NCBI GenBank assembly: GCA_000949895.1
Contig: JWIT01000035.1
Span: 1 to 51,607, forward strand
Origin: Agrobacterium arsenijevicii
GTDB taxonomy: Bacteria; Pseudomonadota; Alphaproteobacteria; Rhizobiales; Rhizobiaceae
DNA length: 51,607 bases
Reading direction: 5' to 3'
Shown here: positions 15,975 through 24,339 of the stretch, in pieces
Layout: every line of letters begins with the position of its first letter
How positions within the stretch are numbered: position 1 is the stretch's first letter
Made by a program: the position numbers and the translations under genes
Notes under the pieces: model-generated
Seen by the model: the letters and a program-made list of their open reading frames with translations, nothing else
Told to the model about the DNA's origin: nothing
The model's database searches: none

Positions 15975-17645
15975 ATGGATCCAAAGGCCGAAGGCAATGG
16001 TGAAAATATCACTGAGACCGCAGCAGGCAATGTCGAAACTTCTGATTTCGTGAATTTGAAGCGCCAGAAGAGGGAGGGCGTAAATTCCACCGGGATGTCC
16101 GAAATTGATATGACGGGTAGCCAAGAAACTCCCGAACACAACATGCACGGAAGCCCGACTCACACGGATGATCTCGGCCCGCGGTTGGATGCGGACATGC
16201 TCGATTCTCAGTCAAGTCATGTTTCTAGCAGCGCTCAAGGCAATCGGTCTGAGGTTGAAAATGAGCTATCCAACTTATTCGCGAAGATGGCTTTACCAGG
16301 CCATGATCGGCGTACCGACGAGTATATTCTTGTGCGGCAAACCGGACAAGACAAGTTCGCAGGTACTACTAAAGGTAACCTCGATCATCTGCCCACCAAG
16401 GCGGAATTCAATGCGAGCTGCCGGCTCTATAGGGATGGAGTCGGCAACTACTATCCCCCGCCCCTCGCATTCGAGAGGATCGATATCCCGGAGCAATTGG
16501 CTGCACAATTGCATAACCTGGAGCCAAGAGAACAGAGTAAACAGTGTTTTCAGTACAAGTTGGAAGTCTGGAATCGCGCTCACGCAGAGATGGGCATCAC
16601 TGGCACCGACATCTTCTATCAAACAGACAAGAATATTAAGCTCGACCGAAATTATAAATTGAGGCCTGAGGATAGATATATACAAACAGAGAAATACGGG
16701 CGCAGAGAAATTCAAAAACGCTATGAGCACCAGTTTCAAGCTGGTTCACTGCTGCCGGATATCTTAATCAAGACCCCGCAAAATGATATACATTTCTCGT
16801 ACAGGTTTGCGGGCGACGCTTACGCTAACAAGCGATTTGAGGAATTCGAACGCGCAATCAAAACTAAATACGGTAGCGATACCGAGATCAAGCTCAAATC
16901 CAAATCTGGGATTATGCATGACTCCAAATATTTGGAATCATGGGAGCGGGGCAGTGCGGATATCCGTTTCGCAGAGTTCGCCGGCGAGAATCGAGCTCAC
17001 AACAAGCAGTTTCCGGCTGCGACTGTGAATATGGGAAGGCAGCCAGATGGCCAGGGAGGGATGACTCGCGATCGCCATGTAAGCGTTGACTACCTATTGC
17101 AAAACCTACCCAACTCCCCTTGGACGCAAGCCTTGAAAGAGGGAAAGTTGTGGGATCGAGTTCAGGTCCTTGCTCGCGACGGAAACCGTTACATGTCACC
17201 TTCAAGACTGGAATATTCCGACCCCGAACACTTTACCCAACTGATGGATCAAGTTGGTCTGCCCGTGTCGATGGGTCGGCAAAGTCATGCGAATAGTGTC
17301 AAGTTTGAGCAGTTTGACAGACAGGCAGCGGTTATTGTTGCGGATGGCCCGAACTTACGTGAGGTTCCAGATTTGTCCCCGGAAAAGTTGCAACAACTGT
17401 CTCAAAAAGATGTCCTGATAGCGGATCGCAATGAAAAGGGGCAAAGAACCGGCACTTACACTAATGTTGTGGAATATGAGCGCCTGATGATGAAATTACC
17501 GAGCGACGCAGCGCAGCTTCTCGCTGAACCGTCCGATAGATATTCACGTGCTTTTGTCCGGCCGGAGCCAGCATTGCCCCCCATCAGTGACAGCCGGCGG
17601 ACTTATGAAAGCCGACCGCGCGGCCCAACCGTAAACAGTCTGTAG
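15975..17645 (+). CDS. virE2: VirE2, single-stranded DNA-binding T-strand coat protein
   Basis: 556 residues, usual length, preceded by AAAGGAG. VirE2 is exported on its own, binds the T-strand cooperatively in the plant, forms membrane channels and aids nuclear entry. Visible: a flexible acidic N-terminus (~1-110), two basic clusters that fit the known nuclear signals (~228-245 and ~285-305), and a C-terminal tail RSRPRGPTVNSL-type rich in Arg that serves as the transport signal (here ESRPRGPTVNSL). No truncation or frame problem. It sits in the virE operon with its chaperone upstream and virE3 downstream. Confidence 0.97.
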   Translation: MDPKAEGNGENITETAAGNVETSDFVNLKRQKREGVNSTGMSEIDMTGSQETPEHNMHGSPTHTDDLGPRLDADMLDSQSSHVSSSAQGNRSEVENELSNLFAKMALPGHDRRTDEYILVRQTGQDKFAGTTKGNLDHLPTKAEFNASCRLYRDGVGNYYPPPLAFERIDIPEQLAAQLHNLEPREQSKQCFQYKLEVWNRAHAEMGITGTDIFYQTDKNIKLDRNYKLRPEDRYIQTEKYGRREIQKRYEHQFQAGSLLPDILIKTPQNDIHFSYRFAGDAYANKRFEEFERAIKTKYGSDTEIKLKSKSGIMHDSKYLESWERGSADIRFAEFAGENRAHNKQFPAATVNMGRQPDGQGGMTRDRHVSVDYLLQNLPNSPWTQALKEGKLWDRVQVLARDGNRYMSPSRLEYSDPEHFTQLMDQVGLPVSMGRQSHANSVKFEQFDRQAAVIVADGPNLREVPDLSPEKLQQLSQKDVLIADRNEKGQRTGTYTNVVEYERLMMKLPSDAAQLLAEPSDRYSRAFVRPEPALPPISDSRRTYESRPRGPTVNSL

Positions 17646-17711
17646 ATTTCCTGATACCGCGTCAGTGACGAAGCCCTTTAGTTCAAAATATGCATTTGAA
17701 AGGATTCAACA

Positions 17712-19766
17712 ATGGTCGACACGACGAAGAAGAGTGTCGCGAAGTCGCTTACGGCTGACATGCGCCGTTCTGCTAAGCGGCTTTCTAAGCAAATGCGTAA
17801 AACCTCGCTTACTGAAGAGGAGGCAACAAGGAATCTAGCCCGGCTCGAAACGCCGGATCAGAAGCGAAAATATGTCGCCGATATGCAGATAATCGACAAG
17901 CTGGAAGACGGCTTTCGAGGCGAAATAAGCTATAAAATGCTTGGAAATAAACAGCTTCGGGTCGACAGCCCAAAAGAATTAACGCGCGAGCATGGTATAA
18001 TAAGAAAAACAAGAAAGGTTCTGAAGCGTAACGCAGAGACTGGCAATGTTTACTTGGGTCTCCACGAAAAGAAGACCTGGAGGAGCGTTAGCAGCCATCT
18101 TTATGCCGAGGACGGTACACTTCGCGCGAAGCATGTGAAATACAAAGACGGACGCTTTGAAGAAAAATGGGAACGAGACGAAAATGGCCTGCTGTTCCGC
18201 ACGCAGTTTGTCAACCGAAATCGGCTATTTCAACCTATTTCCGAGAAGGTCAGCACACCCTACCGGAGCGGACCGGAAAACCGGCTTTTTCGTGAACTAA
18301 CCCGTCGAAAAGGTTCCAAGCAGGAAACTTTTGAGCGGGACGAAAAAGGCAACCTCGAGCTCATCGGCAGCAAACGTCTCGGCTTTTCCAAGAATTCGAC
18401 GAAAGCCGTGGATCGTCAGACCTCTCAGACGACGATTCGAAAACTTGGTGGCGCATTCAGCAAATCTTATAGATCCCTGCTAGACACAGAGGGCAACGAA
18501 CTTGGCCGAGATATATCGAGTCATCGACGGCTCTTCAACAAGCGATCGGCTGTCTACGATGAGGCTAGCGGGCAATTGACGAGCACCAAGCATACGTTCG
18601 GTAAGATCTACAAGAGTGAAACAGCGTATTTGAACGCTGATATCAAAAAAGTCTCAAAAAAGATACTCGGCGTGACGGTTCGTCGGAAACTGACGACGCT
18701 AAGTGAACAAGAACACGACGCTCAGAAGCTGCGAAATTCGGAATCCATTGAGCATAGGAAGGCTTGGCAAGAGCGCGCAGTTATCCCTAGATCGCCTCCA
18801 CGGGAGACGGCAAATGTGGATTCGGCGCCGCAGTCGCATCTGGTCAACTCTCTTAGAGACGGCCGTCGTGATGAGGCTGAGCCTAGGGTTGTGCCTGCAA
18901 AAGACCGACGATTTGATGGCGTTATACAAAATTCACCCTTGTTTCGGCAACCGAACTCCGAGCGACGGGTCGGTTCCCAAACACTACCTCCATCGTCAAA
19001 TGTGCGTGCCTTAGATCCAGTTTTTCCAAGGGAAGGCGCTAAGTCGGAAAAAGGGCCAGTGGCGGTCAATCTCCAGCGTGATAATGAAAGGGAAAAGCAA
19101 GAGGAAAAAAACCTCAGTGAGAGGCGGGGAAATCTCTTCCGGTCAAGCCGGTCAATAACAGAGATGTCGTTTCCCGGATCGCCGGAAAGAATAACGATGT
19201 TAGGTTCGCGGCGGGCCTCGATAAACCCATCCGCCGATCCGCAATCGCCGGTCGGCAGAACGGATTCCCAAGCGCCGCCGATGTCCTTATTTCCGATCAA
19301 TAATCATCAGTCGGATCCAAACGAGCAAGAGCTCTTGAGTTTCCTGCATAGCGTGCCAGTCCCGCCGCCTTTGGAAGTACATGGCGCACCAGGCGGGCGT
19401 GTTGAGGACAGCCTCCGTGGAGCTTCCGGAGACAGCCTGGTGCGAACGAGTTCAGTGTCGGAGAGTGTGTTCGATGAACATTCGCAAGGGCCTTTGGAAC
19501 GCGATCACTCGACCAATGCGACAAGTGAGCGCTTTGATCCGCAGGCTTTGTTTGGCGAACCGGGCTTGTCGCGCGTCTCAGAAACACGACCAGAACTCTC
19601 GATGCAAGGCGACCATTTGACAAATTCGGAACAGCAAGCGTTACTGAATGAACTGCTTAGTGTGCCATTACCGGGTCCTTTGCCGAAGGCGGATCATGAG
19701 CGACCGAGGGTTTTGGAAAGCTCACGGAGCCGAGAGCGCTCCATCTCAGGAGGGCTTTCACTTTAG
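17712..19766 (+). CDS. virE3: VirE3, secreted host-range effector
   Basis: 684 residues from ATG 17712 with GAAAGGA upstream. The N-terminus is very basic (KKSVAKSLTADMRRSAKRL) and holds nuclear-signal-like clusters. Residues ~125-330 contain loosely repeated units built around Arg-Asp-Glu-(N/K)-G and 'S(S)HRRLF/SSHLYAEDG' blocks. The C-terminal part has two imperfect copies of an L-x-x-L-x-S-V-P-(V/L)-P motif (around LLSFLHSVPVPPPLE and LLNELLSVPLPGPLP). The tail SRSRERSISGGLSL fits the Arg-type export signal. Known role: enters plant cells, acts with VirE2/importin and as a transcriptional activator. Third gene of virE. Confidence 0.95.
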   Translation: MVDTTKKSVAKSLTADMRRSAKRLSKQMRKTSLTEEEATRNLARLETPDQKRKYVADMQIIDKLEDGFRGEISYKMLGNKQLRVDSPKELTREHGIIRKTRKVLKRNAETGNVYLGLHEKKTWRSVSSHLYAEDGTLRAKHVKYKDGRFEEKWERDENGLLFRTQFVNRNRLFQPISEKVSTPYRSGPENRLFRELTRRKGSKQETFERDEKGNLELIGSKRLGFSKNSTKAVDRQTSQTTIRKLGGAFSKSYRSLLDTEGNELGRDISSHRRLFNKRSAVYDEASGQLTSTKHTFGKIYKSETAYLNADIKKVSKKILGVTVRRKLTTLSEQEHDAQKLRNSESIEHRKAWQERAVIPRSPPRETANVDSAPQSHLVNSLRDGRRDEAEPRVVPAKDRRFDGVIQNSPLFRQPNSERRVGSQTLPPSSNVRALDPVFPREGAKSEKGPVAVNLQRDNEREKQEEKNLSERRGNLFRSSRSITEMSFPGSPERITMLGSRRASINPSADPQSPVGRTDSQAPPMSLFPINNHQSDPNEQELLSFLHSVPVPPPLEVHGAPGGRVEDSLRGASGDSLVRTSSVSESVFDEHSQGPLERDHSTNATSERFDPQALFGEPGLSRVSETRPELSMQGDHLTNSEQQALLNELLSVPLPGPLPKADHERPRVLESSRSRERSISGGLSL

Positions 19767-20136
19767 AATGAAATTACCGATTCAAGTGTCCACCCAGTGG
19801 CTTGATTGAAACAGGCCAAGATGTGCGGAACACACCACTTCGAGGTGATGCTCGAGGAATAGTTCAGAGTTGTGACATCCCGCTGCGCAGCCTCTACGCA
19901 TATTAGATGACTCTGCGAGAACGTTTGTGTAGCTTGCAATGTAGCTATGTTGAACCGCCAGCCCATAGGAGCAATGCCGTGAGTGTCTCATCAAAGCCCA
20001 CCTGCCGTGTCGTGCGGCCCCGCGATACCTATGCCGGAAAACAGGGCTTCAGCGTAACCGATGTCCTACTCCCCCGTTGTTCTCGCCGCCCTAATCTGTG
20101 ATCGGCTTTCCATGGACGAGCAACGGGAGTTTCTCC
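19767..20136. other. Gene-free stretch downstream of virE3
   Basis: No convincing coding frame. Around 20054 the sequence GTAACCGATGTCC could be the left terminal repeat of the IS66-type element that follows, since IS66-family ends start with GTAA. The matching right end is absent, so this is tentative. Confidence 0.35.
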
Positions 20137-20525
20137 ATGGAGAGTACATTGGAGTTTCTCACAACCAGGAAGTCTGGACGTGAGATTCACCGGCATTGGC
20201 CGGACGAGGTCAAGGCGCAGATCGTTTCGGAAAGCTTGAGACCTGGCGCGCGATGGTGAATGAGGGCGCCGAGCGCTATGGATTGCGGGCGAACCGCCTT
20301 TCGACTTGGCGAACGATGGCGCGGCAGGGCAAGCTTGTTCTACCTGCACCCGATGACCCAGTGGAGTTCGCAGCGGTAGTCATCGATCCACCCGTTGCGG
20401 AGCCGCTGATCAATAAAACTAGCCGCCCTGAGATCATCGTCGGCGCTGTCACCATCCGCCTGGAAGAAGGTGCGTCTGCCGCCCGCATTGCCGCTATTGC
20501 GCGTGCCTGCGCGGTTCCGGCATGA
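20137..20525 (+). pseudogene. IS66-family tnpA with a frameshift
   Basis: From ATG 20137 the frame reads MESTLEFLTTRKSGREIHRH, WPDEVKAQIVSESLRPGA, then hits a stop at 20255. The following frame continues MVNEGAERYGLRANRLSTWR and ends TMARQGKLVLPAP...RACAVPA. Together they match an IS66 TnpA. The break is at GGCGCGCGATGG, where an extra CG restores the frame if removed. The stop overlaps tnpB by ATGA, as is typical in IS66 elements. The helix-turn-helix is therefore split and the gene is dead unless recoded. Confidence 0.75.
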
Positions 20526-20633
20526 TCTTTCCGTCGAACCGCGTACGGATCATGGTCGCGACCAAGCCGGTCGACTTCCGTAAAGGTCATGATGGATTGG
20601 CGGCATTGGTCAAGAATGAGCTGCGCAAAGATG
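20522..20633 (+). pseudogene. IS66-family tnpB, truncated after ~37 codons
   Basis: MIFPSNRVRIMVATKPVDFR continuing KGHDGLAALVKNELRKD is the highly conserved start of the IS66 TnpB ('IS66 Orf2'). After RKD the match stops abruptly, and the DNA continues as antisense of traR. The 80-odd further residues of TnpB and all of tnpC are missing. The junction at about 20632 marks a deletion or a one-ended insertion. Confidence 0.8.
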
Positions 20634-20959
20634 CCGTAATCGGCCGCATGCGCATAGAAGGCGCGCTCTTCCTTCGACAGCCCCGGCCGTTCCTGCTCCC
20701 CCGACCATGCGAAGACATGCTTCCTGGATCTTGCGCGTTTGACGACCGGATCGAGGGCGTCGAATTTCTTGTCGAAATAGGTTGATTGCCACTCGCGGTG
20801 ATAGTTGGTCACCGCGATGATATGCTTGTGCTGGATGTGAAGGTAGGCAAAACCGGTGAAGCCGAAATGCTCGGCGAAGTCCGCGAGCCCGGTCTTCAGG
20901 ATGCATTCATCGCCCTCGATTGCGGCAAGATCGGTCAACTTGTCCAGCCAGTGCTGCAT
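20631..20959 (-). pseudogene. traR: traR 5' fragment (quorum-sensing activator of Ti conjugation), cut by IS66
   Basis: The frame starts MQHWLDKLTDLAAIEGDECI and matches TraR through ~codon 109 (KEERAFYAHAADYGI). Beyond that it runs into antisense IS66 sequence, giving a 227-codon hybrid frame to 20276. The retained part is most of the N-terminal autoinducer-binding and dimerisation domain. The C-terminal LuxR helix-turn-helix is lost. Full TraR is 234 residues. It cannot activate transcription; a hybrid protein could in principle poison TraR dimers, as truncated TrlR does in octopine plasmids. A functional traR is expected elsewhere on the plasmid. Confidence 0.85.
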
Positions 20960-21666
20960 TCCATACCCCCATCTGTGATTACAACTATCCTTGTCGTCGC
21001 GGTCCGCCTCGACAGTCGGCGACCGGGAGCCCCAAGGACCGGGGCCATGGCGCGCAACTGATCGCGGAAATCGAGGCCGCGATAGTTGGATTCCAGGTAG
21101 GCGTGGCTGAAGTCGATCAGGGCTACGACATCCGGATGATTGACGGCTTTCACCGTTGCGGCAACTTCGGCCGGAGTCTGACGATACTGGCCCGGCTCCG
21201 TTGTGAAAATATTCTCAAAGGCGATGCGAATACCGTACGCTTTGGCATGCTCGCCCAATTCGAGCAGCGCTTCGCATTGACGCTCGTCAGCGCCGGCGCG
21301 TTGAGCGATCTGATCGGCGCGCAGAAAGCCCGCGTGCTGGACGAGAACGCGGGCGTCGATGCTGTCGCAAATCTCGACCAGTGCCTTTGCAGCATCGACC
21401 TGGTGCCGGCGCGTTGCCGGGTCCATGAAGTTCGAGGACACGAGGCCGTGCACGGTATAGCGGAAGGAAAACGTCTCAAGAAGGGTTCTGAGCCGATCGC
21501 CACGCTCTTTGACGATGCGGCCACCTGCGATCAGATCGAGGCTGGAAAGGGCGAGTTCGACCGTGTCGACGCCGATTGCCTCAAGGCGGCGCAGCTCTCT
21601 CTCGAGGCTGTCAAGCTCGCCGTCCGTCGATGCCGTATTGAAGCCCGTTGCGATAATATTGTTCAT
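20935..21666 (-). pseudogene. Sugar-phosphate isomerase/epimerase (TIM barrel), C-terminus lost
   Basis: From ATG 21666 (MNNIIATGFNTASTDGELDS) the product resembles the xylose-isomerase-like TIM-barrel family: VELALSS, FSFRYTVHGL, IRIAFENIFTTEPGQY and VVALIDFSHAYL carry the typical metal-ligand Glu and Asp/His residues. After RDQLRAMAPVLG (~residue 215), where such enzymes continue with an HVHD motif, the frame instead runs through an unrelated 30-residue tail and overlaps the traR start. I infer an internal deletion that joined this gene to the traR upstream region. It belongs to a minus-strand series with the Nudix, accG-like and accF-like genes, probably once one opine-controlled cluster. 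Confidence 0.7.
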
Positions 21667-21689
21667 AATGATTTCCAGTTCTGAGGCGC

Positions 21690-22217
21690 TTAACCCGCTT
21701 TGGAGGCGACGGCGGCGGCCCGTTGGATTTCTCGTTCTTCGAGCCTCGCAAAGAGGCCGCGTAGCTCCGGCTCGCCGACCGCCGATGCCGCCAGACGGGG
21801 ACTGAACCATTGAAGCTCGCGTTGATGGCGTTCCGGAAAGTCGTCTTCCATCCGCTGGACATCGAGAAGATGGACCTGGACCATTGCCGGAATGAACTCG
21901 CCGTCACCAAGCCTCTTCACGTAGGTGTAATGACCCCAAGCCTTTTTTCGGACGCGTCCCCGGACACCAGCCTCCTCCCAGGCTTCCTGGCTTGCGACCT
22001 CATGCGGCTTCTTTTTCGCCATTGGCCAACCTTTGGGTATGACCCAGCGCCCGGTACCCCGGCTGGTAATAAGGAGAACCTCGATTGGGCCTGAACTGTC
22101 ATCGGTTCGCCGATAGCAAATAGCGGCGTACTGGGTCCTGATTTCGCCGGTCCAGAGCTTGTCAGCTACCATTGCCAGTCGTGCTAAAGCTGTTTGTCCT
22201 GCAGGTTCACCGGGCAT
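21690..22217 (-). CDS. Nudix hydrolase (MutT-like)
   Basis: 175 residues from ATG 22217, or 179 from an in-frame GTG at 22229. The Nudix box is complete: GWPMAKKKPHEVASQEAWEE followed by AGV fits GX5EX7REUXEEXGU except for Gln replacing Arg (QEAWEEAG). The surrounding beta strands (YAAICYRR, EVLLITSRGTGRWVIPKG) are as in small Nudix/DIPP-type phosphohydrolases that cleave diphosphates of nucleosides or inositol phosphates. The substrate cannot be told. This is the only gene of the cluster that looks undamaged. It lies 23 bp upstream of the isomerase fragment. Confidence 0.8.
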   Translation of the reverse strand: MPGEPAGQTALARLAMVADKLWTGEIRTQYAAICYRRTDDSSGPIEVLLITSRGTGRWVIPKGWPMAKKKPHEVASQEAWEEAGVRGRVRKKAWGHYTYVKRLGDGEFIPAMVQVHLLDVQRMEDDFPERHQRELQWFSPRLAASAVGEPELRGLFARLEEREIQRAAAVASKAG

Positions 22218-22420
22218 GGCGTGATCCACCCTCGAATTGAGAAAGCGTAGCGGTCATCCCTGGCGCGGGTGCCGACGCGTTCAACGAACTGAATATTCCT
22301 TTCCGATGCAGGATTCCTTCGAAACAAGAACCGCATCCGGCTTTTGAGCGGCGCCGCGGCCTGTAAAGGCGCTGCGCCACGATTGCGAAGAGGTGTTCAA
22401 TCAAAGCGCTGGGGCTTCGA

Positions 22421-23198
22421 CTACGCGGCCGCTGAGACCTTTTCGATCAGTGGGCGCACCTTGCTGAGGAATTCCTCGCTTCCGCACGCAAAACGGAGCT
22501 TCGACGAGAGATCGATCCTGTCCCAGTCGATCGTATTGGAGATACCGAGATGGCCGAGTATCGGCAGTGCCGCCATCACATCCCAGGTCGAATCCCCGAG
22601 CGACACGTAGCCGTCGGTCTCGCCCATCACCACTTCGATCATCGACAAGGTCGCGGCGCCGCAGAACCGGAAGCTGATCTTCAGATCATCCGAAATAAAG
22701 CGGCTGAAACCGGTCGAGGCACGCGACATATCAAGCGCTGGCAGCGGCTTGATCGGTTGACCGTTCAACCGTGTTGGAACGGTCTTGCCGCCGACCAGAA
22801 TCAGATCTCGAACAGGTGCATAAATCACGCCGAATGACGGACGACGGTTCTCGTACAGACCAATCGAGATCGCCCAATTCTGGCCGCCGCGGACGAAGTT
22901 GAATGTTCCGTCGATCGGATCGATGACCCACACGCGCCCGGAGGCGCCAGGAATCTCGCCACTTTCTTCACCCATGATGCCATCATCGGGGAACGCCTCC
23001 CGCAAGCTGCCAATCAGGAATGCCTCAACGTCCTTGTCGGCCTCGGTAACGAGGTCGAGGTGTCCCTTTGTCTCGACGGGAAGGCTCGACAGGGAACGAA
23101 AGTGATCGAGGGCACGCTCGCCGGCTTTGCGGGGCGATCTTCTCGACAATGGCAGCGGTATCCTGCTCGGCAGACTTTGGCATATTCTGATCAGCCAT
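22421..23198 (-). pseudogene. accG: Inositol-monophosphatase-family phosphatase (accG-like) with an N-terminal frameshift
   Basis: The body matches the FIG/IMPase superfamily: metal-binding GEESGE, WVIDPIDGTFNFVRG (the family DPIDGT motif) and STWDVMAA (the second metal Asp). Starting at ATG 23198 (MADQNMPKSAEQDTAAIVEK) the frame shifts after ~22 codons. A GCCCC run (GGGG at 23131-23134, plus strand) has one C too many; with three it reads on into RKAGERALDHF. The downstream frame opens only at TTG. In pTiC58 the acc operon ends with accG, an arabinose-phosphatase of this family acting after agrocinopine cleavage by AccF; placement after an accF-like end supports that. A sequencing error could also explain the shift. 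Confidence 0.6.
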
Positions 23199-23515
23199 TT
23201 GCTTCTTCTTTCAGCCTTGCAACCTGTGCGACATCATCTCCGAGAAACTGGTCGAGCTCCCCGTCGCGGATTCCCTGGATAACCTGAGCTTCGACATTGA
23301 TGCCGTACTGCATCAGCTTTTCATGATGTCCGGCTGGCAGGTAGCAGAATGCCGCGAAGCCCTTGTCTCGAAGCTGGCGCGCCTCGCCGCTGGCGAAGTG
23401 GTATATCTCGATGTTCATCGCATCGAGGTCGGCCTGGCGGGCAATAGCGGCAGGGTCGATCAGCCGGGAATGCATCAGGCCGACAGTCGGAACTTCGGGT
23501 CCCCGACCTGTACCA
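23191..23515 (-). pseudogene. accF: 3' fragment of an accF-like agrocinopine phosphodiesterase
   Basis: About 105 codons in frame, including VPTVGLMHSRLIDPAAIARQ, NIEIYHFASGEA and GFAAFCYLPAGHHEKLMQYG, end in a stop lying inside the start of the accG-like gene (ATGGCTGA overlap), which signals one operon. The pattern fits the C-terminal barrel of a glycerophosphodiester-phosphodiesterase-type enzyme, as expected for AccF, but no catalytic motif is in the fragment. The frame has no start of its own upstream of Met 23475. The identification leans on context. Confidence 0.4.
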
Positions 23516-23529
23516 TTCGGTGAGCAATG

Positions 23530-23953
23530 GAGAGGGGAGTTGATATCGTCAACCGTTCACTTCTAAAGAAATAGCGCCACTCAGCTTCCTCAGCGGCTTT
23601 ATCCAGCGATTTCCTATTATGTCGGCATAGTTCTCAAGATCGACAGCCTGTCACGGTTAAGCGAGAAATGAATAAGAAGGCTGATAATTCGGATCTCTGC
23701 GAGGGAGATGATATTTGATCACAGGCAGCAACGCTCTGTCATCGTTACAATCAACATGCTACCCTCCGCGAGATCATCCGTGTTTCAAACCCGGCAGCTT
23801 GGTTGCCGTTCTTCCGAATAGCATCCGTAACATGAGCAAAGTCTGCCGCCTTACAACGGCTCTCCCGCTGACGCCGTCCCGGACTGATGGGCTGCCTGTA
23901 TCGAGTGGTGATTTTGTGCCGAGCTGCCGGTCGGGGAGCTGTTGGCTGGCTGG
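23530..23953. other. Gene-free stretch between the accF fragment and the left border
   Basis: Frames here (for example 23715-24032, which runs through the border) look like chance. I see no known motif apart from the border repeat at the end. Confidence 0.5.
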
Positions 23954-23978
23954 TGGCAGGATATATTGTGGTGTAAAC
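23954..23978 (+). other. T-DNA left border repeat
   Basis: 25-bp border beginning TGGCAGGATATATTG and ending GTGGTGTAAAC, the standard nopaline left border, in the same orientation as the right border at 51107. VirD2 nicks between the third and fourth bases. It separates the vir side (left) from plant-expressed genes (right), and base composition falls to AT-rich immediately after it. Confidence 0.97.
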
Positions 23979-24339
23979 AAATTGACGCTTAGACAACTTA
24001 ATAACACATTGCGGACGTTTTTAATGTACTGAATTCACATCCGTTTGATACTTGTCTAAAATTGGCTGATTTCGAGTGCATCTATGCATAAAAACAATCT
24101 AATGACAATTATTACCAAGCATCAATGAGATGATGTGTGTGTCTATGTGTAAATATAGCGCGGAGTCATTACAGTTATAATTATTTTACGAGTTATTTAA
24201 AGTTATAAATACATTTATATAACAAGATATATAGACTATTATAAAATATGAAACTTATATAAGTAATTCAATATTGCAGAGAATAGATAGATAACATAAA
24301 TTGCTTCCTATGTCTGATGTACAGGATTCTATGATAATA
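23979..24339. other. Left end of T-DNA, 3' flank of the acs homologue
   Basis: Very AT-rich, with AATAAA/ATAAAT-type words that could serve as plant polyadenylation signals for the minus-strand gene next to it. No gene is visible. Confidence 0.5.

Noticed and set aside
20276..20630. Minus-strand extension of traR as a genuine TraR C-terminus
   Set aside because: It is antisense of IS66 tnpA/tnpB and has no LuxR helix-turn-helix.
20920..21684. 254-codon plus-strand frame opposite the isomerase gene
   Set aside because: The minus strand encodes a recognisable TIM-barrel enzyme; this is its antisense shadow.
23715..24032. 105-codon frame running across the left border
   Set aside because: It crosses the border repeat, has no motif and no ribosome site.
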